From positions 372,001 to 436,000 of the forward strand of contig NZ_JAASQL010000002.1 of NCBI RefSeq assembly GCF_011762155.1: DNA of 64,000 nucleotides. Reading direction: 5' to 3'. Origin of the DNA: Wenyingzhuangia heitensis. GTDB taxonomy: Bacteria; Bacteroidota; Bacteroidia; Flavobacteriales; Flavobacteriaceae. Below the pieces are notes generated by a model. The model was not told the origin of the DNA. It was given only the letters and a program-made list of their open reading frames with translations, and made no database searches. This document shows, piece by piece, positions 53,618-62,234 of this stretch; positions within the stretch are counted from its first letter, which is position 1; every line of letters begins with the position of its first letter. The position numbers were made by a program, and so were the translations under genes.

Positions 53618-54481
53618 CTAATAGTGAGATCTAAATTCTTTAGCGGTTAATTGTGTGTGTTTTTTAAAAAACTTTTGAAAATTAGTAGGTTCATCAAAAC
53701 CTAATTGATAGCTAATTTCTTTTACAGTATCTGTTGATGCTACTAAATACCTCTTTCCTTCTAATATAACAAAATTATCTATAAATGCTTTAGCTGTGTT
53801 TTTTGTAATTGCTTTGCAAATAGTGTTTAAATGCTTGTAAGATATATGTAAATCACTTGCATATTTTTTAGCATCTCTCGTTTGAGTGTAGTTTTTTTCG
53901 ACTAGTGCTCTAAACTTATTAAAGACTTCTTGATTTTTATCCAATAAAATTGGATTTACATCTTTGTTTTTAACCAATAATTTTAACAAGTAAATAGAAA
54001 GTAATGATGATGTTAAATCTGCAGCAATTTCTTTAGGAGCAGAATTTAACTCAGTATTTAATACATTAATAAGAGTATTGTTTTCTGTAGGAGAATGAAA
54101 ACTTTTAATTCCAGAAAATGTATCAAAAAGGTACTCTAATTTATGAAGCATAGAGTTTGATAAGTGCTTTAACAAAAAAGCATCTGTAAATACGACCAGA
54201 TATCCTTGGTAATTAGATTTTTTATCAAAAGCATGTATTTGACCTTTTGAAACTAATAAGCTATCTCCTGTTTTAAGTTGACAAGAATTAAAATCAACCC
54301 AATGTTGAACCTCACCTTGAGTAATGATAAAAATAACATAAAAGGTAAGTCTATGGTAAGCGTATGGATCGTGATCTGAGTGTTTGTTTTTTATTTGTAA
54401 AGTTTCTAAATCTAATACCTCAAAACCTTCAATTTTACTTGGTTTTAACCTGTTAAATTCTATATTTGGGATATTATTCAT
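53618..54481 (-). CDS. AraC-family transcriptional regulator
   Basis: A 287-residue regulator with an N-terminal cupin-like sensor (FYVIFIITQGEVQHWVDF, the KTGDSLLVSKGQIHAF block) and a C-terminal AraC domain with two HTH motifs (ASDLHISYKHLNTICKAIT and TVKEISYQLGFDEPTNFQKFFKKHTQ). It is convergent with the P450 operon and is a candidate binder of the 21-bp tandem repeats in front of that operon. The inducer could be a galactose derivative; this is speculation. Confidence 0.9.
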   Translation of the reverse strand: MNNIPNIEFNRLKPSKIEGFEVLDLETLQIKNKHSDHDPYAYHRLTFYVIFIITQGEVQHWVDFNSCQLKTGDSLLVSKGQIHAFDKKSNYQGYLVVFTDAFLLKHLSNSMLHKLEYLFDTFSGIKSFHSPTENNTLINVLNTELNSAPKEIAADLTSSLLSIYLLKLLVKNKDVNPILLDKNQEVFNKFRALVEKNYTQTRDAKKYASDLHISYKHLNTICKAITKNTAKAFIDNFVILEGKRYLVASTDTVKEISYQLGFDEPTNFQKFFKKHTQLTAKEFRSHY

Positions 54482-54555
54482 CTTACTTATTTAAAAAGAA
54501 TGAATTTAGAAAAAAGCTTTAAATAATCTTTGGTATATCTATAAAATTAAACAAA

Positions 54556-54591
54556 AAAATCTGATGAAATTTATAAATTTTATCAGATTTT
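54556..54591 (-). terminator. Hairpin downstream of the MoaF-like gene
   Basis: A 15-bp stem (54556-54570 with 54577-54591) with one G-U pair has A/T runs at its base. In the minus direction it follows the MoaF-like gene by 36 bp and precedes the AraC gene. Confidence 0.7.
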
Positions 54592-54627
54592 ATGGTAAAC
54601 AAATACAAATCTAGAAGATAGTATGTT

Positions 54628-55077
54628 TTATTTAGAGAGAGTTAAATGATCTATGATTCCACTTTTAAATACAGTTCTTAGTTTTCTGTTAGGCTTGTTT
54701 TCATAACCAACAATAATAGAACTATGTATTGTCATTTTGTTAAAATCAAAAACAATAGTTAGGTAGTCTTTTATTTCTGTTTCGTGCCAGTTAACCAAAT
54801 AAATATTGTTTCCTAATTTGCTAGAACGATAAGGAATGTCTTTGTTTCCGTGTCCTTTTCTAGGTCTATTAATCCATTCGTAACTAGCTTTTCCGTCTTT
54901 AAATTCCATATGTATAGCTGTACCATTTTGGTACTGATAATTTAAAGAGTAACCATCAATAAAGTGTTCAGGCTCGTTAAAATTAAACTTATAGTCTTCT
55001 GCTTTTTTGTTTTGTGCAACACTAATTCCTATGCTAAATAGAAAGGCACAAATAAATGTAATTATTTTTGTCTTCAT
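54628..55077 (-). CDS. Secreted MoaF-like (lipocalin-type) protein
   Basis: A 149-residue protein with a signal peptide (MKTKIITFICAFLFSIGISVAQ). The mature part alternates beta strands and turns (SLNYQYQNGTAIHMEFKDGKASYEW, IYLVNWHE, YLTIVFDFNKMTIHSS) in the way of the MoaF/calycin-like small barrels. Exported MoaF-like proteins are of unknown function. It stands alone, with its own terminator, and has no clear link to the flanking genes. Confidence 0.6.
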   Translation of the reverse strand: MKTKIITFICAFLFSIGISVAQNKKAEDYKFNFNEPEHFIDGYSLNYQYQNGTAIHMEFKDGKASYEWINRPRKGHGNKDIPYRSSKLGNNIYLVNWHETEIKDYLTIVFDFNKMTIHSSIIVGYENKPNRKLRTVFKSGIIDHLTLSK

Positions 55078-55178
55078 TTTATTTTTTTTAAATGATTATA
55101 CCACAAATGTCTAATTTATTTAATCGTATAAAAAGGTAGATGTGTTACTATAAATGGTGAAAAGAGGAAAATTGATTG

Positions 55179-55829
55179 TTATTTAGAAAAACAAGATGCA
55201 ACTTGAATTTTAACCAAATCAAAAACATTAGAAAAGTTACTATTATAAGCCAAAGAAAGTTCTGTACAGGCTAGTATTACATTTGTTTTAGTTGCATGTT
55301 TTTTAACAATTGTGTTAAAATTATTTATAGTATCTGGAGTCGCTGTTTTGTTATAAACGGCTATTCTATATGTTTCAATTTGTTGATAATCTTTTGTGGT
55401 TGGAAAGCTACATTTTATTCCGTAATTTTCTAGTAAACTAGAAATATAGCCTGGTTGCATGGTGTGTTTAGATCCAAAAATAACTACTTTATTTTGATCT
55501 ACTTTTTTTAAATCATGAACCAGTTCTATAATAGGATGTATTAATTTAAACTTAAAAGTTTGTTCTTTAAACAGTTCATCAAGAGTTTGATGAATGGTAA
55601 TATTAGGAACTATTAAATAATTTACATCTTTAATTTTGTCTAAATAGTTGACTAATAGTTTTTTTAATTCTTTTGAAGGATGGGGTAGTAAATTGTTGAT
55701 TTCATCAAAATAGGTTGGGTAGAAGCTAAAATTAGTAGTATTAAAATTACAATGATTAGAAAGCATATTTAAATACAAATTATTAGAGTCTTTAGACATT
55801 TCTAGTATTCCTATTTTACCCAATCCCAT
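55179..55829 (-). CDS. Aspartate/glutamate racemase-family protein lacking the first catalytic Cys
   Basis: A 216-residue protein of the Asp/Glu racemase superfamily. The second catalytic Cys is kept in ILACTELSLAY, but at the first site, where the family has a PCNTAH-type motif, this protein reads IVPNITIHQT, with no Cys. One of the two acid/base residues is thus missing, so simple racemisation is unlikely. Alternatives are a lyase-like, decarboxylase-like or binding role. Its ATG abuts the stop of the EgtD gene at 55829, and it is the last gene of the ergothioneine operon. Confidence 0.75.
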   Translation of the reverse strand: MGLGKIGILEMSKDSNNLYLNMLSNHCNFNTTNFSFYPTYFDEINNLLPHPSKELKKLLVNYLDKIKDVNYLIVPNITIHQTLDELFKEQTFKFKLIHPIIELVHDLKKVDQNKVVIFGSKHTMQPGYISSLLENYGIKCSFPTTKDYQQIETYRIAVYNKTATPDTINNFNTIVKKHATKTNVILACTELSLAYNSNFSNVFDLVKIQVASCFSK

Positions 55830-56779
55830 TAGCTTTTTTTTTCTAGAATGTAGTCGGCAAAATACTCGCGTTTGTCCATTAATTTTCCAATAGTTTTTAA
55901 GCCTGTATTGGTACAGATTTTTTCCAAAATTACATCATCATATTTTCTAGAAATTTCTGTATGAATTGTTTCTTTTTCTTTAAATGATACTGTTAAATTA
56001 AGACTGTTTATAGGGATTTTTTGGTCTATTTTACTGCGGATTCTACTTTTGGCAATTCCTTCTAATTCATCATATTCAGGCACGTGTTCAAATTGGTTAA
56101 TATCAAAATTTGCATCCAATTCTCGATTAATCCTTTCTAATAAATTTAAGTTAAAATCTCTTGTAATCCCTTTGCTATCATTGTAGGCAGGTAATACGAT
56201 GTCTTTTTCTTTTTTTAAATCTGTACCTAAAATAATTTTATCTCCTTTAGATAAATTTTTGCTTAGTTTTTTTAAAAAAGAATTCGCCAAAGCATCTTCC
56301 ATATTACCAATATTAGATCCTAAAAACAAAACAACTTTAGGAAAAGGAGAGTTTTTTAGCTCGTTTAATATTTGAAAATAATCGCCCTTTTTAGGAGTTA
56401 TTTTTTTATTAGGTAATTGTTGTGCAACAGTATTTTCTATTTGATCTAAGGCTTTTTGAGAAATATCAATAGGTAAGTATTGGTAATGATAGTTTTCATG
56501 TTCTAAAACCTTAAGTAATTCTATGGTTTTAGATCCATCACCAGCTCCTAATTCTATCAACTCAAAATAACTAGTCTTGTGTATTTCCAATAACTGTATA
56601 ATGTCTAAAGGTTGATTTTTAAAAATATCAAACTCCGCATTGGTTAAATAATACTCGGGTAATTTCATGATTTCAGAAAATAGAGTAGAGCCTTTTTCGT
56701 CGTAAAAGTATTTAGATGATAAATTTTTAGGAGTTTCACTCAACCCTAATTTTACATCTTTTGCAAATTGTTTGTTCAT
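55829..56779 (-). CDS. egtD: L-histidine N-alpha-methyltransferase (EgtD-like)
   Basis: A 316-residue SAM methyltransferase from the ATG at 56779. This start overlaps the EgtB stop by the classic ATGA; a longer frame to 56809 would run 34 bp into egtB. It has the EgtD family features KYFYDEKGSTLFSEIMKLPEYYLT-like start (family N-terminal block), ELGAGDGSKT for SAM binding and LFLGSNIGNM. It trimethylates histidine to hercynine, the first step of ergothioneine synthesis, in the cytoplasm. It follows EgtB in an operon. Confidence 0.92.
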   Translation of the reverse strand: MNKQFAKDVKLGLSETPKNLSSKYFYDEKGSTLFSEIMKLPEYYLTNAEFDIFKNQPLDIIQLLEIHKTSYFELIELGAGDGSKTIELLKVLEHENYHYQYLPIDISQKALDQIENTVAQQLPNKKITPKKGDYFQILNELKNSPFPKVVLFLGSNIGNMEDALANSFLKKLSKNLSKGDKIILGTDLKKEKDIVLPAYNDSKGITRDFNLNLLERINRELDANFDINQFEHVPEYDELEGIAKSRIRSKIDQKIPINSLNLTVSFKEKETIHTEISRKYDDVILEKICTNTGLKTIGKLMDKREYFADYILEKKS

Positions 56780-57930
56780 TTTACTAATCGTATTCCGGTG
56801 AATTGCCATTGTTCTTGGGCGTGAAAAAAGTTACGGTAACTAGGTCTGCTATGGTTTGATGATGTGGCTATAGAGGCACCTCTAAGCACCATTTGATTGA
56901 TCATAAACTTTCCGTTATATTCGCCTATGGCACCTGCTGCTTTTTTAAAGTTAGGGTAGGGTAGGTAGGTACTATTTGTCCACTCCCAACGTTGTCCCCA
57001 GTTTAATTTAGATGATGCTATTTCCCATTCAAACTCTGTAGGCAATCTCATCCCTTTCCATTCTGCAAAAGCCATAGCTTCGTAAAAACTAATGTGTTTT
57101 AAAATATTATTAGGATCTACTTTTTTAAATCCTTTTAGGGTGTAATAAAACCAATCATTTTTTATTTTATGCCAATATAAAGGAGCGTTCTTCTTGTTTT
57201 TTTGTACCCATGACCATCCTTCATCTAACCAAAGATTAAAATTGCTATAACCATTAGCTTCTATAAATTCTATATATTCTTTGTTGGTAACTAAGCCTTT
57301 TGAAATTTCAAATTTATGGAGATATACTTTGTGTACTCCTAACTCATTGTCAAAGCAAAAGTCTTTGTTTTTGTATCCAATTTTATAAACACCTTCCTCT
57401 ATTTTCACATATCCAGATTCTGTGTTTTGTTCCTGATCTAATAAAGTTGTTTCTGTATTATATGGAGGGAAAAGAGGATTTTGTCCAAACATATATTTAA
57501 TGTCTGTTAACAATAATTCTTGATGTTGTTGTTCGTGATTTAATCCTAGTGTAAGTAAATTTTGAATTTCTATTGAAATTTTATTTTCTAACAATTGAAT
57601 CATAGAATCATCTACATATTTTCTATAACTATAAACTTCATCAACAGTAGGTCTGGTCATGTTTCCTCTATTGGCACGCAAAACTCTATCTCCAGCATTG
57701 TTGTAGTAGCTATTAAACAAAAAAGAAAAATCTGAATTGTAAAGTGTGTAGTTTTCTAAATTTGGAATGAGTATAAAAGTTTCAAAAAACCAAGTAGTGT
57801 GTGCTAAATGCCATTTGGCAGGGCTCGCAAAATCGGCTACTTGCACTACATAATCTTCTGTTTTAAGAGGTTTGCAAATGTGTTGAGTGTAGGAACGAAC
57901 TTCCTGATATTGTTGTTTTAATGATGTCAT
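56776..57930 (-). CDS. egtB: Ergothioneine biosynthesis sulfoxide synthase EgtB
   Basis: A 384-residue protein with an N-terminal DinB-like domain and a C-terminal formylglycine-generating-enzyme/C-type-lectin fold. The iron ligands are visible: WHLAHTTWFFE (His41/His44) and NHEQQHQEL (His132, His136). The C-terminal part has RLPTEFEWEIA and the closing FTGIRLVK. It joins a thiol to hercynine with O2. It starts immediately after the flavoprotein gene and overlaps egtD by 4 bp. EgtA and EgtC homologues are absent from the neighbourhood, which suggests the shorter cysteine-using pathway. The C-S lyase step (EgtE) must be encoded elsewhere. Confidence 0.93.
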   Translation of the reverse strand: MTSLKQQYQEVRSYTQHICKPLKTEDYVVQVADFASPAKWHLAHTTWFFETFILIPNLENYTLYNSDFSFLFNSYYNNAGDRVLRANRGNMTRPTVDEVYSYRKYVDDSMIQLLENKISIEIQNLLTLGLNHEQQHQELLLTDIKYMFGQNPLFPPYNTETTLLDQEQNTESGYVKIEEGVYKIGYKNKDFCFDNELGVHKVYLHKFEISKGLVTNKEYIEFIEANGYSNFNLWLDEGWSWVQKNKKNAPLYWHKIKNDWFYYTLKGFKKVDPNNILKHISFYEAMAFAEWKGMRLPTEFEWEIASSKLNWGQRWEWTNSTYLPYPNFKKAAGAIGEYNGKFMINQMVLRGASIATSSNHSRPSYRNFFHAQEQWQFTGIRLVK

Positions 57931-58659
57931 TTATTCAAGTCCTTTTTTATTGGGGTTCCAAAAAGGTTTTGTTTTTATTTGTTTGGTATCCCACTGTAAT
58001 TCTTTTCTAAAGTATTGATTTAAATCAAGACAAATTCTGCTATCTCCTGCTAAATAAACCATTTTTTTACCATTCATTTTAGAAGTAATTTTTTTTACTT
58101 TTTCTAGAATATCTTCTTGTGGGTTTTGAAGCATTTCATAAAAATTAAAAGGAGTTGTTCCATCAATATCAGTAAATAAATCTTTTTTGTTTTGACTATA
58201 AATAATACTTTCTACCTTTTTATTGCTAGCAAGACTTCTGTTTATTATATACAAGTGAGACAATGCAGATAAATCACCAATCATTAAATAAGAATCAGCA
58301 GTATTGTCTACTAAAAAAGTTCCTTTTTTCCATTTATAGTAAATAAGTTCTCCAATTTTACAGTTTTTTACCCATTCTGCTCCAATTCCGTTACTGTGGG
58401 TTGCTATTGCTAAATCTAATGTTCCCTCTTTTTTGTTAATATTCCAAACACTATAACTCCTTATTTTGTCTTTAAAAGAAATATCTTCTTTTCCTATTCC
58501 AATTCCTAAGCGTAAAAAAGAACCCGGAATAAAAGGGGTGTTGGTTATGTTTTTACTCTGTAATTTAACTTTATAAACTGAACTAGAAAGTTGTGTTTTT
58601 TCTAGTATAGTTGCTTCTTGAAGTACTACTTTTTTTAATATGTTTTCAATAATTCCCAT
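57931..58659 (-). CDS. Siderophore-interacting-protein-like FAD/NAD(P)H oxidoreductase
   Basis: A 242-residue flavoprotein of the SIP/ViuB-like ferredoxin-reductase fold. The FAD motif RSYSVW (RxYS) lies near residue 65, and the SNGIGAEWVKN and YLMIGDLSALSHL segments fit the second flavin and pyridine-nucleotide regions. It directly abuts egtB (stop and start codons adjacent). Members reduce ferric siderophores; here the operon context suggests electron delivery to the non-haem iron enzyme EgtB or an iron-recycling task. That is inferred. Confidence 0.82.
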   Translation of the reverse strand: MGIIENILKKVVLQEATILEKTQLSSSVYKVKLQSKNITNTPFIPGSFLRLGIGIGKEDISFKDKIRSYSVWNINKKEGTLDLAIATHSNGIGAEWVKNCKIGELIYYKWKKGTFLVDNTADSYLMIGDLSALSHLYIINRSLASNKKVESIIYSQNKKDLFTDIDGTTPFNFYEMLQNPQEDILEKVKKITSKMNGKKMVYLAGDSRICLDLNQYFRKELQWDTKQIKTKPFWNPNKKGLE

Positions 58660-58710
58660 TTAATTCATTTTTTGTAATTCAATTCATTTACTGTATAGGG
58701 ATTTAGAAGT

Positions 58711-59568
58711 CTATTTTTCTTCGTTCTTTTTTATTTCTTCAACAATTTTTAAAGTGCTTTTGTGTGGTCTTCCAGCTGCTTTTTCATAATCTGAAACAAG
58801 GTCGTATGCACCAATTTTAATTCCCTCATAAATTCCTGCAATTACAGTTCCTAAAAAATCACCTAGAGCTTTTTTTCTAGCTTCTTCATAAGCCGCAACA
58901 GTTAAAGAGGTGTAAGTAAGTTTAGTATTGTAAACTTGGTTGATGATTTCTGCCAATTCAGTTTGAGTAATTGCTTTTCCTGTTAAATTATAAACTTTTC
59001 CATTGTGTTTCTCTTCTATCAACATTTGTGAATAAGCGTAGGCTAGTTCTGGTCTACTTGTGTAACCACATTTACCATCACCTGCAGAATTACGAATACC
59101 GTCTTCTTTGATGTAATTGTCTATATACTCAATATCTGGTTCAATATAAATTCCGTTTCTACCAATTGCCCATTGCAATCCAGATGCGATTACATCTTTT
59201 TCTGTTTGTCTGTTACTTTGTACTATTGGGCTAAATGCAGAGTTTTCTTCATGACCAACAATACTAGTGTATACAATTTTTTGAACTCCATTTTGTTTCG
59301 CTGCTTCAATTACGTTTCTGTGTTGTTGAATTCTATTTTCGGGTTTGTCCATACCAGATACCAAAAGAACAGCATCAACACCTTTTAATGCAGTGTTAAA
59401 TTGTTCCCGATTGTTGTAGTCTCCCTCTCTAATTTCTACACCTAAATGGGTTGCTTTAGAGGTGGTTCTGGCAATACCAATTATGTTTTCTTTGCCAATT
59501 TCTTTAATTAATTGTTTTACAATAGCAGATCCTAATTGTCCGCTAGCTGATGTTACTGCAATTTTCAT
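58711..59568 (-). CDS. NmrA-like NAD(P)-binding SDR, quinone oxidoreductase 2-like
   Basis: A 285-residue atypical short-chain dehydrogenase with the Rossmann motif TSASGQLGSAIV at the N-terminus and a GRNGIYIEPD stretch, similar in layout to E. coli QorB/NmrA-like NAD(P)H reductases. It lacks the usual catalytic YxxxK. It lies 51 bp upstream of the flavoprotein gene and 5 bp downstream of a tiny zinc-ribbon gene, and may be transcribed with both. The substrate is unknown. Confidence 0.82.
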   Translation of the reverse strand: MKIAVTSASGQLGSAIVKQLIKEIGKENIIGIARTTSKATHLGVEIREGDYNNREQFNTALKGVDAVLLVSGMDKPENRIQQHRNVIEAAKQNGVQKIVYTSIVGHEENSAFSPIVQSNRQTEKDVIASGLQWAIGRNGIYIEPDIEYIDNYIKEDGIRNSAGDGKCGYTSRPELAYAYSQMLIEEKHNGKVYNLTGKAITQTELAEIINQVYNTKLTYTSLTVAAYEEARKKALGDFLGTVIAGIYEGIKIGAYDLVSDYEKAAGRPHKSTLKIVEEIKKNEEK

Positions 59569-59573
59569 AATTG

Positions 59574-59774
59574 TTATTTTTGATTCAATTTAAGGTCTTC
59601 TAATTCTTTTTCCAACTTTTCTGCTTTTGTTTTAAATTTTTGCATGGCTTTTTTTAGTTGTTCTATTTTTTTAAAAGCCTCATCATCTTGTACGGCTTGA
59701 TAAGTGGTTTGTCCGTTGGTTTCTTTTATTTTGGATTTGCTACCACAAGTTGGGCAGCTAGCTATGGTACTCAT
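59574..59774 (-). CDS. Small zinc-ribbon and coiled-coil protein
   Basis: A 66-residue protein with an N-terminal half zinc-ribbon (SCPTCGSKSK) and a C-terminal heptad-like helix (AFKKIEQLKKAMQKFKTKAEKLEKELEDLK). A single CxxC would need dimerisation through the coiled coil to bind a metal. It lies 5 bp upstream of the NmrA-like gene. Function unknown. Confidence 0.7.
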   Translation of the reverse strand: MSTIASCPTCGSKSKIKETNGQTTYQAVQDDEAFKKIEQLKKAMQKFKTKAEKLEKELEDLKLNQK

Positions 59775-59908
59775 TTTATTTTTGTTTTAAACAAAGTTCA
59801 ATACAATTTAATTTTAACAAAAGGTAAATTAGTCACTAATAAAGGTAAATATTGAACCTTTTGTGGATTGAGTATTGTTAATTTTGTATGGATTTGTTGT
59901 GGTAAGTC

Positions 59909-60532
59909 TTATTTGTGGGTAATTAAGAACACTTTTCCGTTGTACTTAGAGTTAAGATGGTATTTTGGATCTTGACGAACTTTTTGTAAAAAATCTTGAG
60001 TATCATTCATATCTGCATTATCTACATAAACAAAAGTTTTTTTATGAAAATTAGGTTCAAGCAATTTAAATAGAGGGAAATATAAATCTTTCCATCCATC
60101 TAAAAACAACAAATCTATAGGTTCTGAATGGTTTTTTAATGTGTGCATAGCATCACCAACTCTAAGATCTATTAGATGATTTACTTCTGCTTTTTTAAAA
60201 TTATCAACAGCTTGTTTTGCTTTTGATTCAATTAATTCTGTAGTAATAATTTTTCCCCCCGTTTTAAGTATGCCTTGAGCTAAAAATAATGTTGAAATAC
60301 CAAAAGAAGTTCCAAACTCAATAATATTTTTTAGATTGTGATCCTGAATAATTTGTTTTAAATATGTTCCTTGTTTTGAAGATATAGAAAGAAAAACATC
60401 TTTAAAATCCATAGGCTGTATTGGTCTAATTCTACTTTCGGCTAAGCTTTTTATTATTTTATAACGATCATTTTTAGCTTCTTTATATAGTAGATTTAAA
60501 ACGTTGTCTATTTGGTTTTGTTGAGTTGTCAT
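59909..60532 (-). CDS. Class I SAM-dependent methyltransferase (O-methyltransferase-like)
   Basis: A 207-residue protein with a SAM-binding motif IIEFGTSFGISTLFLA, then TELIESKAKQAVDNFKKAEV and the DLLFLDGWK acidic motif, the layout of small-molecule O-methyltransferases (Methyltransf_24 group). The substrate is unknown. It is apparently monocistronic. Confidence 0.85.
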   Translation of the reverse strand: MTTQQNQIDNVLNLLYKEAKNDRYKIIKSLAESRIRPIQPMDFKDVFLSISSKQGTYLKQIIQDHNLKNIIEFGTSFGISTLFLAQGILKTGGKIITTELIESKAKQAVDNFKKAEVNHLIDLRVGDAMHTLKNHSEPIDLLFLDGWKDLYFPLFKLLEPNFHKKTFVYVDNADMNDTQDFLQKVRQDPKYHLNSKYNGKVFLITHK

Positions 60533-60660
60533 GATTGTTTTCTTTTTAAATGTTCATTACTAGTTATTTTATCATAAGCAACAATCACACCTAAATAATT
60601 TATGAATTAGATGCATAATAAATTAGAATATGATTGCTGCTTAAAAATTATAACTAAATA

Positions 60661-61623
60661 TTAAAACCAGTCTGCACCTGTGTCTCCTGGAAAAAAAGCA
60701 TCGGGTAATGATAATAAAAGACCTCCCTCTTTGTAATTAGGATACAGTACTTGTAATTCATCAATAACTTGTTGATGTGTAGTTACTGTTCCACCACTAG
60801 TAAGGGGTTTAGTTCCGTTAATAATGTTTTTTGCGTTTTGTAAATACGTTATGTTTTCATTAATTACGGTTCCAATATCTGTACGAGAATTGTTATGACC
60901 TACAAATATGTGATTGTACCCAGAAAAATTAGTCTTTAATTCATTTAGGCCTGTAATCCAGTTGTCTAATTCGTTTTCAGAATCTTTAGGTGTGTATTCT
61001 CTTAAATAAGGATGTGCTAAATTGTAAACAAGATCTCCTGCAAAAATCACTTTGTGTTCTTCATTGTAAAAGTATCCGTTTTCTCCAGTTTCTGCGTTAG
61101 ATACTTTGTCAAAGGTAAAAGTTAAATCACCTATAACTTGTGTATTGTTCACTCCATTAACTTTTTTAGAATACAAACTTGTAAAATCATCAGTATTGTT
61201 TAATTGATTGGCAACTTCACTTTGGGCATAAAAATCTAGATCAGTAAAATTTGTAGCACCTCCATAATGATCTCCGTGGTTATGTGTAATAATTACAGTC
61301 CCCGGTTTGTTAATAGCATCTATATAGGTTTCTAATTCTGCGGCAAAAGTAGGAGCAGGCCCTAAATCTACAATAACAATATTGTTTTCTGTTTCTACAA
61401 TAGTAACGGTGTAAGGTCCTGAACCAAAATCAATCGTGTGATATCTTACCGTGTTTTCTGTTATAACCTCTACAACTCCTGTTGTAATTATAGAACTAGC
61501 AGGTGCGGTTTCAAACTCTACGACAGTTTCTTTTGGGGTATTGTCATCATCATTATTACAAGAAATAATTAATGTTGATGTGAAAATAACTGCTAGTAAA
61601 AATTTTAATTTTAAATACTTCAT
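60661..61623 (-). CDS. Metallo-beta-lactamase-fold lipoprotein hydrolase
   Basis: A 320-residue lipoprotein: signal MKYLKLKFLLAVIFTSTLIISC with Cys22 as the lipid site, then an Asn/Asp-rich stretch (NNDDDN) that may act as a surface-export signal. The MBL metal motif THNHGDHYGG is intact, with KVIFAGDLVYN and IFVGHNNSR supplying further ligands. The fold resembles periplasmic MBL hydrolases annotated as hydroxyacylglutathione-like or quinoprotein-associated. The substrate is unknown. It is monocistronic. Confidence 0.85.
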   Translation of the reverse strand: MKYLKLKFLLAVIFTSTLIISCNNDDDNTPKETVVEFETAPASSIITTGVVEVITENTVRYHTIDFGSGPYTVTIVETENNIVIVDLGPAPTFAAELETYIDAINKPGTVIITHNHGDHYGGATNFTDLDFYAQSEVANQLNNTDDFTSLYSKKVNGVNNTQVIGDLTFTFDKVSNAETGENGYFYNEEHKVIFAGDLVYNLAHPYLREYTPKDSENELDNWITGLNELKTNFSGYNHIFVGHNNSRTDIGTVINENITYLQNAKNIINGTKPLTSGGTVTTHQQVIDELQVLYPNYKEGGLLLSLPDAFFPGDTGADWF

Positions 61624-62234
61624 TGTTTTATATTTTAATTTATTTAATACAACAAAAGTATTTTAAATGTGAAGTTTAAAGATTATCCAAATAAGTCAAA
61701 AAAGGGTAAAAGTGTAACCGTATGAGTTAAGAATGTTTTGTTTGTGAATTTTAGCTTTTTAAGAAATTATATATCGATAATTATCCTTTTAAACTTAGTA
61801 AAAGAAAAAAGATAGGATTGATAAAAACTTTAGATACGCATAAAATAGAAATGATTTAATCGTATTACTGTTTAAAACAATAAATAGAGTTTAATAAACT
61901 AAGCTTTGTAAACAATAAAAATATATGCTATTTCCCAATACAGTAAGTGTTAAAACACTATTTATTAGTTGTTTTATGTAGTTGTTAGTGTAGTATAGGT
62001 GTAGTTTTTATTTTTAAGAAGTTTATAAAAACGAACCTTGTGTATATTAAGTGCCTAATAATACACTTTTTCCCTCTAGTACAATGATATTAGTGTAAAC
62101 TAGTACTATTTATTAAGTCTAATGATTATACTTTCAATGTTTGTAGATTGACAAACGTAACATTTAGAATTAACTTAAAAATAACTATTTTTAAAATATT
62201 GAAATTAAGACCTTGTTTGATTACAAATATAAAG
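61624..62234. other. AT-rich intergenic region of about 600 bp
   Basis: It has no plausible gene on either strand. It contains short palindromes (AGTGTTAAAACACT near 61950), a CTAGTAC direct repeat near 62080-62105 and the inverted repeat at 62139-62156. Its length and composition mark the edge of an accessory segment holding the HNH/HIT pair and the HipB-like gene. Confidence 0.5.
62139..62156. promoter_or_regulatory. Inverted repeat upstream of the HNH gene
   Basis: GTTTGT-AGATTG-ACAAAC has perfect 6-bp arms, flanked by a further ATG/CAT-like symmetry (AATGTT ... AACATT). It lies about 80 bp before the preferred HNH start and could be an operator. Confidence 0.35.

Noticed and set aside
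59658-59855. Plus-strand 65-codon frame opposite the zinc-ribbon gene
   Set aside because: It is antisense to a well-supported small gene and runs into intergenic AT-rich sequence.
61624-62147. Small RNA or attachment site in the gene-poor spacer
   Set aside because: Only short AT-rich palindromes and a CTAGTAC repeat are visible; nothing long enough or structured enough to support an RNA gene or att site.
62148-62234. TTG start extending the HNH protein by 29 residues
   Set aside because: The extension is basic and hydrophobic without family likeness, and the TTG lies inside a probable operator; the ATG at 62235 is preferred.
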